Positions 47,913 to 59,546 of a stretch of DNA of 64,000 bases are shown here, in pieces. Numbering within the stretch: position 1 is the first letter of the stretch; each line of letters opens with the position of its first letter. The stretch is from Ophiura sarsii. Lineage: Eukaryota > Echinodermata > Ophiuroidea > Amphilepidida > Ophiuridae. The notes under the pieces were generated by a model. That model was not told the DNA's origin, searched no databases, and saw only the letters and a program-made list of their open reading frames with translations. The translations under genes were made by a program, and so were the position numbers. The stretch lies in the NCBI GenBank assembly GCA_035610835.1, contig CM069459.1, positions 27,113,570 to 27,177,569 on the forward strand. Direction: 5' to 3'.

Positions 47913-48299
47913 GGAACATCGATACTTTGATCGTTCATATGACCTGGTAGTATTTAGGTGTTATTCATCTTGCTTTTAGACAACTGGTGGCTGCAGCACT
48001 CACACAGAGTTGAAAATCTGGCATTTGGATTAGAAGCAATGATCAGTCTCTTACACAAATCCTGATTATGACATTCTTTTGCCTGTACTATTTAATGAAT
48101 GCAAGTCACATATTGTTAGTTCTGTGTTATCACTGATGAATACGGCCGGGCTCATACCATCAGAGTAGTGATACGTTACTCTACTAGTAATACGGGTCAT
48201 TGGTGCATTAACCAATCAGAAGTCAGCATTCATGTCTACTAAATGATATATAAAAGACTTGAATATTTGCACTAGTATAAACATGTTGTACTTGCCTTC

Positions 48300-48970
48300 A
48301 TAGTGCAATATTTCTCTATCTCGTTAAATATATTCTTGTATCACCCTAAAATCCACTCAATATTATATAAAACGACATTCTCCAGATATTCTCTACTTCG
48401 CACAATGGTATTACAGTGTGAGTGTTAAACGAAACCGGCAACTCTTTAAATAATGATTAAGTGTATCATTGCATGGTTACCTATTGAAGTAGGGCGAGAG
48501 TTAGGCTGTTTTGCAAAGCATGCTGAATTTCCTACTTACGATATTGGCACACGTGTCCATGCATGCTATACTATTGAACGGTAACGCTATTAACTGGCGA
48601 TTTTGTTTGATCGATGTTGTGATTTCCCCGGAATCTTCGTCGCATTATTTTGAAACGTGCCCAATCCCAAGTCAAGTGATCATACCACACCGTTAATAAT
48701 GACACCTTCAATGACAATGGCAGCAGGTGATATCACTCTGATGTGTTGTATTCTTCTTTTGTGTCAGAATGCCATCTTGTATAAAGCAATCCATCATTTC
48801 CGCAAGTAGGCCTATATCCAGTTCAAATATTGGTTTTTCACTACTCTACTTAGATATCCTCACAAGATAATATTACGGTTGATATAAGCGCAAGGATTTC
48901 CAAATTTACTCAGTGTGAACTTTAAACAAAACTAGGAAAATACTCCTAATGTATTAATCTGATTAAGTGT
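48300..48970. repeat. Extra local copy of the 30240-30660 unit within copy 2
   Basis: 'gcatgctatactattgaacg', 'ttttgtttgatcgatgtt' and 'gtgatatca...tgatgtgttgtattc' repeat what is seen at 46640-47560. Copy 2 therefore has this unit twice and copy 1 once. Confidence 0.75.
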
Positions 48971-49696
48971 AACACTGCATGATTCGCCATTTAAAGCTGA
49001 CCTACCAATTTAGCAGTCCACCACAGCAAAGATGGTCATACATGTACACCTGTTCACTTGATGTAAGGCGATAGTTACACTATTATTGTAACTTCAAGAT
49101 ATAGAGTACAAGTACTACATATAAATCGCAAAATAGACGATACCCTATTAGAGAAAAATGAGAATGTGCCAAAACATATTTGTGCGTTTTCCCAATTATT
49201 CCAGATAGTTGCCTCTGTATTCAGACACCGTTTCCTTAAGATCTTATGGAAATCAACGATCTAATCAACGATCCTTATGAACCTATGTGGTCATATTTCA
49301 TTATGATTTATTGAGTTATGTACCGGGGTTATGTATATAATTACCATTAATGAAAACCAGAATGGTAAGCTTTTCTATTCAAAGTAACTTATCATATGTT
49401 TTCTATGAAACATATCAGTGGCTGATCAAGCTGATCATCTTACGTTTCTTATAGTGTGCCGATATGCCTTGCTGTGTGCACTGAACCATGACATGTTTTT
49501 GAGAGGCTCATTCACAACAAATCACTCTATTCATTAGTTACATTATCATTAATACTCTGAATAGAAGACGGTCTTGTATCAAGACTAAAATTCGTTATGT
49601 ATAACGTGAACATGGAGATAAAGTGAGTGAAACTACTTTCGTAATACCTCGATCTGTTCTGTAAGGAACATTTATGAAAGACATGGTTTACGTTAA

Positions 49697-50117
49697 GGGG
49701 GCTGTGCACCCTCGGTACAGCCTCCGTAAAACTGCCGTAACTTCTTCATTATTCATTTAATCTAGATAAAAGTATACTTTTTTTGCACGAAAGGGTTCAA
49801 TGAATCCAACTATGATCATGAAATTGACCATTTTGGAGAAAATTATAAAAAACACGTTTTTTTGCCCCATTTTAGGTTTGGAAAAGATAACTCAAAATAT
49901 ATTTTGTCAAATTTTGTCATACTAGTTTTATTATATTCCTCATACAATTCCCTAGGAATCGTTTTTTTTGTTTTTGAAAATATTTATTATTTTTTGAATT
50001 AGAGACCAAAAAGTGCTAAAAAACGTGATTTTGTACCTCCAAAATCGTGAAAATCCCAATTTTTGGTAAAAAAAAATCACATTTTACGGAGGCTGTTCCT
50101 GAAGGTGCACAGCCCCC
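49697..50117. mobile_element. MITE with TTAA target duplication, 421 bp
   Basis: Ends GGGGGCTGTGCACC and inverse, flanked by TTAA (49693-49696 and 50118-50121). Copy 1 keeps the empty site 'tacattaagctgtttct' (31725). The terminal G-run and TTAA agree with the 19129 element, though the inner sequences differ. It carries no transposase. Confidence 0.93.
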
Positions 50118-50329
50118 TTAAGCTGCTTCTAATATTAATCATGATAATGCATTAATTGATAAGCTCATAGGGTAATTGGCGTCTAATGAGGATAAAATAC
50201 TTAAACCAGTGTAAATTGCCATCCTTATAGGCCTACATTATAAATTCGATACTGTTCATAAAAAACACCAATTGAACACTCCTAACTCTGTTCAACCATC
50301 TTTGCACTTAACAGAGCGTAGACAATGTG

Positions 50330-51070
50330 TTTGCAACAGGATAAATGTACAGGTTATTGTAGCCATGCGCAAAGGAATACAAAGGAGAATCGCACCCGGC
50401 CTATTCTACATCAAATTGAATAGGTGCATGACATCCAATTCATTGCATTAACCGTGTTACCACATTGACCAGCGTATCATGAAACAGTCTATAGTTTTTA
50501 CTCCCGACAATATGGCAGCTAATTCGTTACATGGATACCATATATGAATTTACGGCGAAACGTGGGTGGACGTTAAGGTCCCACGTCACCAACAATTAAT
50601 ACTTGCCTTTGCTTTGAGTGGTTTTAAGTGGTCAGATTACCGAAGGTATCCACATTTACAAATACTAACGGGTATTGTCAGGATGCAAAATATATATGAT
50701 ATGGTGGTGTGCACTTTACAAGCTGTCAAATCAATTTTCGTACATGCATCCCCGGTTCTGCTGTACATTTGATAACACAATCATAGCTTTGAACATGTCG
50801 AAGAAAGGACGTACAAGTCGAACTTAATTAGTAAGTTAGTAAAAAACCCACACCCATTGCACATTTGTTTGCCCCCTTGAACCCTAGTCCTCCTAATGGG
50901 GGAGGGGGCGGGGGGAGGGATTTGCCACCCCTTCCTAAGAATTTGCACCTTTTGTGCTAAAACGAAAAAAGGAAAGTGACCTAGGGCGTAATAGATGATC
51001 TCTTTTACCATGTTTACATCCCACCGGTGGTAGGATAAGCCGTCAAAGTCCCAGGGTACGGGGGAGGAGC
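50330..51070. other. Copy 2-specific sequence without recognised gene
   Basis: No partner in copy 1. Frames at 50566 (68 codons) and 50781 (76 codons, minus) show no domain. G-rich stretch near 50898-50920. Confidence 0.4.
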
Positions 51071-51092
51071 GGGGGGGGGGGGGGGGGGGGGG
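51071..51092. repeat. 22-G run
   Basis: Homopolymer; G-quadruplex prone and likely to have uncertain length. Confidence 0.9.
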
Positions 51093-51142
51093 TTAAGGTG
51101 CTTCTTACAGTTTTTACAAATCGCCATTTTGAAAATATCCGA

Positions 51143-51262
51143 GGAGGGACAGCTCTTTTTTTGGAGTGAAGTTCACTCTTAAAAGAGCGATTTTTACTCT
51201 TAAAAGAGTGACAGATCACTCTGAAAAGAGTGAACTCCACTTCTTAGAAGAGCCGTCCCTCC
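51143..51262. repeat. Nested palindrome array, ACTCTT/AAGAGT, 120 bp
   Basis: The outer arms GGAGGGACAGCTCTT and AAGAGCCGTCCCTCC enclose repeated opposed units: cactcttaaaagagc, actcttaaaagagtg and cactctgaaaagagtg. Two more half units follow at 51270-51310. The layout parallels the other palindrome arrays in the window. Confidence 0.85.
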
Positions 51263-51336
51263 TAAAGCTCTCGAAAGAGTGAGGTTTAGCTCTTTTACAT
51301 TTAGAGAGTATTATAGATGTTGGTCGTACGAATTCC

Positions 51337-52370
51337 GGAATGCAAATGAAGCGGCGAGCTTGAGCGCTCAGCATGAAAAGGGCGGTTTGATGATGTAATC
51401 AAGACGTTTCGGCCGGTACCCAGGCGTTCCGACCGGTTAGGAACCGGTATGGAGGTGGTATGCACACCGTGAGGACACGGTGAGAACGGTAAGCTAGAAC
51501 TGTATGAGGCCGGTGATCCCGGGACAAGGCCGGTGAGAACCCGGGACAGACCCGGTGTAGAACGTTATGGACCGAGGACCCGGTGAGGAGGTGTTATGCA
51601 CCCGGTGAGAACGGTAAGCTAGAAATGTATGAGGACGGTGAGCCCGGTACACGGCCGGTGAGGACCCGGTAAAGACCCTGTATATAACGTTATGGACCCG
51701 GTGGCCACAACAAAAAATGAATGCGCCCGTTGACATTTTTTAGTGATTGTTTGGACTCTGTTGTTTTTCTATTAGACGGTAAGGTGGCCGCCTACCATTA
51801 CCGCCCTGCGAACGGGCGCGAAACGAGTGTGCCGTCTTTATACCGTCCTCAAACCGGGCTCTCACCGTTTGCCGCCGCTTTTGCTCACCCGGCAAGAGTT
51901 TTGAGCATGTTCAAAATTCCTGCCGGGTCCTGCCGGGTCCTGCCGGGCGCGGATGGCCGTCAATGTCCCCGGCAACGTGTTCAACGGACGGGAAACGGCC
52001 CACCGTGTGACATCACCGTGTGCCGCCGTCTGCACCAATTTGTCACACGGTAATTAGCCGGCCAGCTCACACGGATACATGTGAGGGCAAATGTATTTTA
52101 CAGAGATTCCCGGAATGTGAGAGAAGCGGCGAGCTTGAGCGCTCACCTTCTACAGGGCAGTTTGATGACGTTATCAAGGCGGTTCGGTCGGTACCCAAGC
52201 GTTTCGGCCGGTGAGGACCTGGTTAGGAGGTGGTATGAGCCCGGTTCCAGGCCGATAAGGACCCGGTATAGAACAGTATGAACCCGGTGATTGTTCACCG
52301 TGTTGGACTCTGTTGTTTTTCTATAAGACGGTAAGGGGCCGCCCAGCTCACACGGATACATGTGAGGGCC
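51337..52370. repeat. GC-rich CCGGT-motif block with internal direct repeat
   Basis: Copy A (51337-51800) and copy B (52109-52350) share agcggcgagcttgagcgctc, ttcggccggt, gttggactctgttg-like and tttttctat.agacggtaag. Between and within them ACCCGGT/CCGGTGAGGAC and CCTGCCGGGT units are scattered. 'agctcacacggatacatgtg' occurs at 52068 and 52345 and may mark PIF-type element ends. Base composition is far more GC-rich than its surroundings. Several open frames exist but look compositional. Confidence 0.75.
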
Positions 52371-53158
52371 CCATTACCTAGGCTATTAAAACAGAAGAGG
52401 TACATGTATTACATTTTGACAATTGAACATTGAATATTTTAGATTTTCACTTTATCGTCACGAATAGATTGAAACAGTGATGCCTATGACTTTGATAAGA
52501 CAGTGTGAAAAATACTGAACACTTGAAAGGGTATTCAGAGAGTATATCATCTTTTGAAATTGATTGTGTATTTACTATTAAAACCTGTCTTAGAAGATTA
52601 CTGATCGTGAAATAGTAAAATAGGTCGGGTAAAGTGGACTTATGAGACCATATTGTTTTCTCATAACGTCTTGAATATAAATTTGCATCAAGAAATAGGC
52701 CACTTGCTTGTCCGTGAATAGAAAATAGAAGCTTTTTGCATAAAGAAGTGATTTGATGAACACTAAGTGGCAGACAAGTGGGTGATGGTCCTTTTTTGCG
52801 GCTTTCAAGATAAACAGGAAAAGTCATGATGTGTTTGCATTTGTTAACTTTTTAAGTGCATTTATTTAAAGGCATTTCATGGCAGCAAACTTTGAAAGTC
52901 GCCAAAGGAATAACATTTGGCCAAAGACAAGATTTCCGAGATTTTGCAGAATCTTGTGAGATTCGGCACGGTAATCCTATTTTATGTGATTATGATTATG
53001 ATAGAAAGATTTTACAACTTTTTCTATCATAGTTATTGAACCCTATACAGCTATACCACTGTACATGCATGAATAGCATTTCATTTGGAATAAGTAAGTG
53101 GCCATCGATTGTAAGTTGAACAAGCGAGTGTTTCTTGCAATTTCGTTAGCATGCTTAA

Positions 53159-53509
53159 AGGCATATTATGTGATCTTTTCCAAGTAGCGCCCTCTATCAT
53201 TGATTTTTACTATGAAAGCAGATTTTCTTGCAGATTTGTATTTTTGATCATAAATCATAAAGATCCTCTAAGTTACAGATCGAAACGATTCCTAATTACT
53301 TCAAAATCATGGTTTGAAAATAGATTTATACCGAGCGGTACAATCTACTTTTCAAAATTTTATTCTAATTTCACTCTAAAATCATGATTTGAGGTTATTA
53401 GGAATCGTATCGCTCTGTAACTTGGAATATATTCATGATTTATGATCAGAAAAGTAAATCTGCAAGAAAATCTGCTTCCAATTTATTTCGAGGATTGAGG
53501 GTGTCACCT
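53159..53509. mobile_element. TTAA-flanked fold-back MITE, 351 bp
   Basis: TTAA lies at 53155-53158 and 53510-53513. Strong inverted blocks lie inside: gaaagcagattttcttgcag against ctgcaagaaaatctgcttcc, catgatttatgatcag-like, and aacgattcctaatta against ttaggaatcgtatcg. Copy 1 lacks it near 33790. The outermost bases match poorly, so the type is uncertain. Confidence 0.75.
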
Positions 53510-54062
53510 TTAATGTGTTGCGCGACGTATATTTCTACTCGCACTGTCAGTTGTATCATCACACATCTTTTCTCCGTAGTGGAATAAATAGTGATATCTG
53601 GGCGTTTTGCACTATATTCTGAAAAAAGACGCAGTCACTTTACATAAATGATGTACCAACTAATAAGAAACCAAAAGATAACCCTTTTTCCAATTAGTTT
53701 GCTAGCAGCAGTTGATTTTGTTCAACCTACAGAAGTGCGTTTTATGAATCAAAACCACAATTAACCGCGCGAGAATGTTCGCCCTTCCAAATGAACGCTC
53801 TTCCTACCCGATTTATATCTCGATTTTATAGATTTGCTCAATGATTGAACCCATCACAAACTAACAGTGAATGTGTGATGCTATTAAAATCAGCCAATTA
53901 ATTTTCTCCCAGAGGAAAAAAAAGATAAAAAATTTTACGGACGTTACGCGATCCAATGGAAAAAATGAACGTAAAAATGATAACTCGCATTGCGCCTTTC
54001 GCAAGTGATATCACTTTGTTGCTTTTTACTTTCATTGGAAGCTTTATTTAGAATAACTAAAT

Positions 54063-54319
54063 CACTTTCCACGCGGCAGTCGTCTGCAGACGACATTCCA
54101 AAAGTTCACAAAATGTTTAAAAAAACCATATTGTATTGACTTTCAATACCCTATTTAGAATCACTATGAGAAACGCATTGAAAGAATTTTAGTTGAAATA
54201 AGTACAAACATACCTAGTCTTGGTTCTGTTATCCTTGAGGTATACTTTGAAAATTGGGAAAGGTTTCTGAAAAATCTGTTTTGCATATAATGTCATAACT
54301 AATTGCCGCGTGGAAAGTG
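54063..54319 (+). mobile_element. piggyBac-like MITE, best copy, 257 bp
   Basis: 16-bp terminal repeats CACTTTCCACGCGGCA and inverse, with TTAA after the right end (54320-54323). The left TTAA is degraded to AAAT. Contains a subterminal palindrome, gtcgtctgcagacgac. Relatives: 23345, 34480, 40045 and about 56186. Confidence 0.75.
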
Positions 54320-54474
54320 TTAACCTCAACCCATTTTGGGTGGTTTTCTCAGTTTTTAATCTCACTAGTCATCAAAATGTAGGCGTTAAAAATAAAAAAT
54401 ATTGCCTGTCTGTATCTCCAAATATGGAAGGGTTTCATTCATACATTTTATTTCACGCATCTCCGAGCTATACC

Positions 54475-55615
54475 TGGAGTCCCATGCCTCTGCTTACGCT
54501 CGCTGCATGGTGAAAGCCGATAACCGCGTTGTGCATGCGCTCAAATCAAAACTAAATAGGGAGTCAAAATGGACCCGTAAGAAAAACAAGTATGGTTCTA
54601 AACGTTGGAATGACAAGTATGAACAGGCCTCAAAACAAGCCTCATTTGAATCAGATCAACCAAAATCATGGTCTAAATCAAAAAGATTATCAAAGATCTC
54701 ATTAGTGACGACCGTCTCCTCTTCTGGAGGGAGTATATCAAACCCCTTGTCCAACAGGGAAATATGCTGAAACTTATTGAGTCGGAAAACGCAGACCTCA
54801 CCTGGAGATCTATAATCTATGATCTCCCCAGGGGTGTACTGAGCTTTGCCGTCCGTTCTGGGATTGATTATCTGCCCACATTTAGTAATCTCAGGACATG
54901 GGGTAAAAGAAAGCAAACTAAATGTAAATTATGTGGTAATCACGAAACACTTCTGCATGCTCTTAATTTCTGTTCCGTGTCCCTTAACCAAGGCAGACTT
55001 ACGTGGCGCCATAATTCCATCCTCCGCCACATTCTTGTAACACTGAAAACTATTATCGAGGCCACAGGTAAAGACATTCAGATCTTTAGTGACATTGCCG
55101 GATTTACGACCACGGGCGGCACACTCCCAGTCAATGTTATTGTATCGAAATTGAAACCCGACATTGTTATCCACAATAAGGAAGACAACTCCATCCACCT
55201 TATAGAATTGACTGTACCTTTTGAGACTAACATTCAGAAAGCCCATGATCGTAAATCCAACAAGTACGAAAACCTTGTTTCCGACATTTCTGATAATGGC
55301 TTTACCTGTGACCTTACATGTTTTTAAATTGGATCTCGTGGTCTAATCACACCAGATAATATTAATAATATCAAGGCAATATTCACCTTTGTCAAAGCCA
55401 AACCATCAAAGCAATTCATGAAGGAACTCAGCAAGTTGGCCCTTTTGTGCAGCTACACTATTTGGAATGCGAGGCAAGAGCCAGCCTGGCCTGGGGAAGG
55501 GATGATCAACCCTACCTCAAGGTGTGATTCTCTATCCCTGCACATAGTTCCACGTTGCTGGGTTCGCTCTATTTCTGTGTATCTCCTGGTTCCGGTTGGA
55601 CATTATTGATTTTTG
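54475..55615 (+). pseudogene. LINE with restriction-like endonuclease (R2/NeSL-type), C-terminal remnant
   Basis: From 54507 a frame reads MVKADNRVVHALKSKLNRES and a Lys/Trp-rich linker to about 54690. After a frameshift the next frame gives ISDDRLLFWREYIKPL (about 54700-54745) and then 187 codons. These include a CCHC knuckle, KCKLCGNHETLLHALNFC (54919-54973), and restriction-like endonuclease blocks KPDIVI (about 55156) and IELTVPFE (about 55203). This order, knuckle then PD-(D/E)xK-type nuclease at the C terminus, is typical of the R2/CRE/NeSL LINE group. The stop at 55325 interrupts a frame that continues in register (GSRGLI, then KELSKLALLCSYTIWNARQE) to about 55609. The reverse transcriptase is absent. 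The element ends near 55770 after 'ttgaataaagattga'. The insertion is specific to copy 2. Confidence 0.82.
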
Positions 55616-56185
55616 TGGTTATTTGATGTATTTTTGTTTGTTGTTCAGCCCTGCGTTAAACCTGGACCACTGTGTGGTTCCGATTTTTGTCCTGGGCTTT
55701 AATCTACCTTCTTTTTTCTCGCATTGTATAATTTATGTCAGTGATTGCTTGAATAAAGATTGATTACACACATTTCATATAAATGTCACCGGTTTCTCAG
55801 ACGACCAATTGGGATAGCTTATACTTTATGTCAGGTTCAGGCATACCATTCAAATCCTCCGTATTGTACAATCTTTCCGGATGTTGAACCATTGTCTATT
55901 TCACAACCTTGAATCTTGATAACCGATCCAGTAGGCCTAAGGACACGCATGATACCCCTTCCCCGTTTTTATGTAACATTTGAATTGAGCATATAATACA
56001 CAGATTTTGACGCTCCTGGGATGCTGTACTTAGATTTATCGTTTACTGGTGCAGGTAATGGGAGATGTTACTGACAATGTCTTTTGACGTCATCCAATCG
56101 TATATTGTGTACTTCTGAAGCTTCCTGAGTGATATCTTTACTTCCTCTCAGAATATTCGAATTACATTCGTAGCCTGGTGAATGT

Positions 56186-56365
56186 TAACGTGGCTATTAT
56201 ATTTCCAAACTTTCAAAAGTCTATGTCAAGTATTACTGAACCAATACTAGGTATGTCTGTACTTATCTTAATGCATTTCTCATGGTAATTCCAAATATGG
56301 TGATAAAATTAAATACTTTTGATTACAAATATTTGAAACATTTTGTGAAATTTTGGAAAGGGTTT
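56186..56365 (-). mobile_element. piggyBac-like MITE, partner of 34480-34680
   Basis: Same location in copy 2 as 34480-34680 in copy 1, with decayed ends ('gttaacgtggcta', 'ttggaaagggtttaat'). Confidence 0.65.
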
Positions 56366-57719
56366 AATAGGTTGTTTTAAAAGTTGAATATGTTACAATA
56401 CCCTTAATTCTGACTTTTTTAACATGTTTCCTATATAGATAGACGTACTTAACAATATGTAACCTGAAGAAGGTTATACAATTATTATAAAACCGTAATT
56501 TCATGACGGTAACAAGCATACACTCTAGATGTCACAAATTAAATAATGAAGGTGCATCAGTTATTCCTCCCAGCACGTTGCGCGTTAAATATCCTAGAGT
56601 CATTAATAATTGAATTTCTACGTAACCTAAAGCCAGCATAACATGTTTAATTGAGAGTGGGTGGTCCACAACATGTAATTTAAATATGTTTGTACAAGGT
56701 GTTTAGAGCGCCGCGTAATTTTTATATTATAATTATGTTTTGATGGGGATGCTACTACTGGCAGAGTTGCTGACGGAAACATGCGTTCTACTTACCATTG
56801 CTTAATACACTTGATAGAGTCATAATAATTCAGAAGAATATAGGAATGTGTTGAATATGTGTCCACTCTGAAACAAATTCACAGATGAGTGTCGGGCTTG
56901 TTTAACGAAGAAAATAGAGTCATTCAATCCTATTGAAATGAAACTTATATTATATTATATTAAATGTGTGTTTTTTGTGTCGAAATACATTTAAATTGAA
57001 ATTAGGGATATACCTGAGCTAATACTGCATCTTAATCATAATCATGAGTTAATGCAGGATGGAATTCAACATCTAAAGTAGGAGATTATACTCATTCTTT
57101 AAACTTCCTTTACCAAGTAATCTGCGTTCACAAAGAAGCAAGTCGCAAATTCATAATGCATCAACAGTCTGAAACTCAACTTTGAACTAAACAGGATTAT
57201 ATTTCGAGGGTAAACTAATACATGGGTATCATTGATTGACCATCTATTGACCGTATTACGGTAGAAACTGGGGATGCGGTAAATCGTCCAAAGCTTAAGC
57301 TTTTCAAACAAATTTTTATGCAATTTAACATCACGGAGTTTGCGAAGATAACAACATTTAAAAACATAACACGTATCATGAACATAAACTAAAAGCTATT
57401 GATCAACGTCTTTTCAAGTATTGCCATTAATATGAGCTGCTTGATTGGAACTATTAAGACCACCAATGCACATACTTTTGACACTGTTTCGAATATCTAC
57501 ATACTGAATTAACCTCTCACAGATGGTACCATATTTAAAGAGAATACACTTTTAAAGATACAGTCGATTGCAAACAGGGTTATTTAAACGTTCTTCACAT
57601 CGGTAATAACAAAAACCACTTTTGAAATACGCGGTATGATGAACCCCTTTTGCTCGTTACGAATTATCTATAGACCTAAAGTATGGCCGCACGTATCTTT
57701 AGCATTTATTCAGCTTGCA

Positions 57720-57970
57720 TTGAGGCTATCTTTCGCTGATTGCGTGTTTTATTACGATTATATGTATACATGCGAACAACCAACCAGCATATCTCCCGTC
57801 AGAGGCAGAAGACCCCTTTAGTATCCTGATACCGTCAAGATTGATATGGGTTTAGATCCACGTACCAGAGATCCGCCAACTCCTGAACGACAGGAAAGTC
57901 TGGGCCCAGTATGTTGCGATTGCTTCCTCCATTTCGTCCACGTCCAATAATGATGATGTATACGTGTTAT
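57720..57970 (+). pseudogene. LINE reverse transcriptase, C-terminal remnant
   Basis: A frame ending near 57821 reads RLSFADC, then TSISPVRGRRPL and a TAG. The same register continues YPDTVKIDMGLDPRT (57825-57868). After a shift, EIRQLLNDRKVWAQYVAIAS and a Ser/Asp-rich end (about 57870-57960) follow. The order R-R-L-x-F-A-G-H-like block, RGRRPLTYPDTL-like block, then L..DR..W...V is the usual last 80 residues of a common group of marine-invertebrate LINE polyproteins. At least one stop and one frameshift are present and the catalytic domains are missing. It lies at the right edge of segmental copy 2. Confidence 0.68.
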
Positions 57971-58789
57971 CGGCTCAATGAAGCAGGCTTACGAGGGGCA
58001 CCACTACGAACACAACAAGTTTTCGAAATGGTGAAGCAGACACTCGAGAGTGAGAGAGAGATTTGCTTATTTAGAAAAATAAACATTCCGCCAATACAAT
58101 AAAATCAACAAGAAATGCGGTTAAAATTGTCCGAGGGTATCTTCAAGAAAAGGGCCAAGCGTAATAATTTTGAAAAGTTGCCGGATGAGCTTATTTTAGC
58201 AGCAATCCCAAAACGATTCTACTACGCTGAATTAAACAGTGGTGTGGAAGAATTTTGTTTTAATATAATTTCCCTCAGCATTTTTGCTGTTACCATCACT
58301 TACGAAATCACTAACGCAGCCTTATGCCTAGCATATTTACATTGGGACTATTTATAGCTGGGGAACACAATTAGCTGTGTTTGAAACACATTGAAACACA
58401 TATGTGACCTTCTACCCAAAATCAAGGTCAAAAATGTCAATTAACCACCCACGTTGGTAAGGACGTCCACTTAGGTTGTAATTAGACTGACATACCCCCC
58501 TCCCCCAATATTTGAGGCTATGTCGGTCAAACTTGTCCCCGTTGGTTGAGATTGGCACTGTCGGTTTTCGCGCCGGTTTTGGGAACGTCAATTTCCGTTT
58601 CCACTAAAGCAGCCTAACAACCAACGAGTCTCATCTCTGTTGATAAAAGTTGCCCGAATCGACCGACGAAACATGCGGGCACAAAACGTAAATGAATTAC
58701 TATGTACATTACGAGATTGTGAACACTTGCAATTATTGAACCTGATGAACCTATTCGCTGGTCGGAATATCCTGACAATTGGAAATTCA
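57971..58789. other. Unrecognised, with one open frame and a hAT-MITE fragment
   Basis: An 80-codon plus frame at 58115-58357 has no recognised domain; it begins basic and ends hydrophobic. 58490-58575 is an inverse fragment of the hAT MITE at 8671-9057: 'gttgagattggcactgtcgg' is the complement of 'ccgacagtgccaatctcaac' near 8938. No other feature. Confidence 0.5.
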
Positions 58790-59470
58790 CTATTAACAAT
58801 TTACAATTCAATTTCTTCTTATTGCTCAATCTCCCCGAACGTTGAACCCTTGTCTTTCTTGCAACCTTGATCTAGTATGCCGTAAGGAAATACATGATAC
58901 TTATTCCCCATATTTGAGTGACATTTTGAAAGAGCGCATCATCAACAGATTTGTATACACATCTATATAGGATATTGCAATTTAAGTCTGCTGTTTACAC
59001 GGTAACCGTTACATTTGTGACGGAGATGGAAGAGAACAATTCGGCTTTATCGGACATTTCATATTACATTCATAACCCAGTGAATGTAAAGGGAGTTGTA
59101 TCAACATTATATATATATATATATATATGTAAACTTGAATATATTATTATAAATCTTAATTTATAGCAATTTTAACTTGCAATACGTACCTTACTTACAC
59201 CATGCAAACTGTAGAAGTCACGCATTGAATAAGTAAGGCGCAACAGCAAATCCACCCAGCTGCGCGTTATCTGGATATATCCTAGAGTATAATAATCAAA
59301 TTTCTGCGTAACCTAAAGCAAGCATAACACAATAATATTTCATTTAGAATGAGCGGTCGACAAAATGTAATTGGAATTTGTTTGTACAACGATATTTAGT
59401 GCGTCGCGTCGATATTTTATTAAATATCACTTTATTATGTTTTGATGGGCTGCTACAGATGTGCCGAAAA
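58790..59470. repeat. Third, partial copy of the segmental duplication
   Basis: Matches 34150-35100 and 55840-56750 in order: 'gaacgttgaacccttgtc' (58838 and 34187), 'agtgaatgt' block, 'cgcgttatctgg'-type block, 'acgtaacctaaagc.agcata' (34976, 56620, 59309), 'tgtttgtacaa' and 'tattatgttttgatgggctg'. It lacks the piggyBac-like MITE present in the other two copies. Confidence 0.75.
59107..59129. repeat. (TA)n microsatellite
   Basis: About eleven TA units. Confidence 0.9.
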
Positions 59471-59546
59471 GAAATGTAAAGAATCATTATAATTGTTTTT
59501 TTGGGGAGGGGGATTTTTTTACAATTCTGAAACAGGTGTACAGGTA

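Larger units (their letters stand above)
37850..57560. repeat. Segmental tandem duplication, copy 2
   Basis: Diverged partner of 20215-37460, about 2.4 kb longer because of its own insertions: 41351-42551, 43979-44128, 46812-47494, 49697-50117, the 50330-52370 block and the 53820-55775 block. Aligned parts run in the same order and orientation. Blocks present in copy 1 only include 21060-21680, 26351-27016, 27160-27887, 30930-31440 and 35890-37294. Remaining sequence is AT-rich with no recognised gene, including 40300-40860, 44205-44340 and 47720-48300, which have no partner in copy 1. Confidence 0.92.

Noticed and set aside
54763..55327. Intact host gene for a zinc-knuckle protein
   Set aside because: Knuckle plus PD..ELTVPFE nuclease blocks and a frame that continues beyond an in-frame stop show it is the end of a LINE polyprotein.
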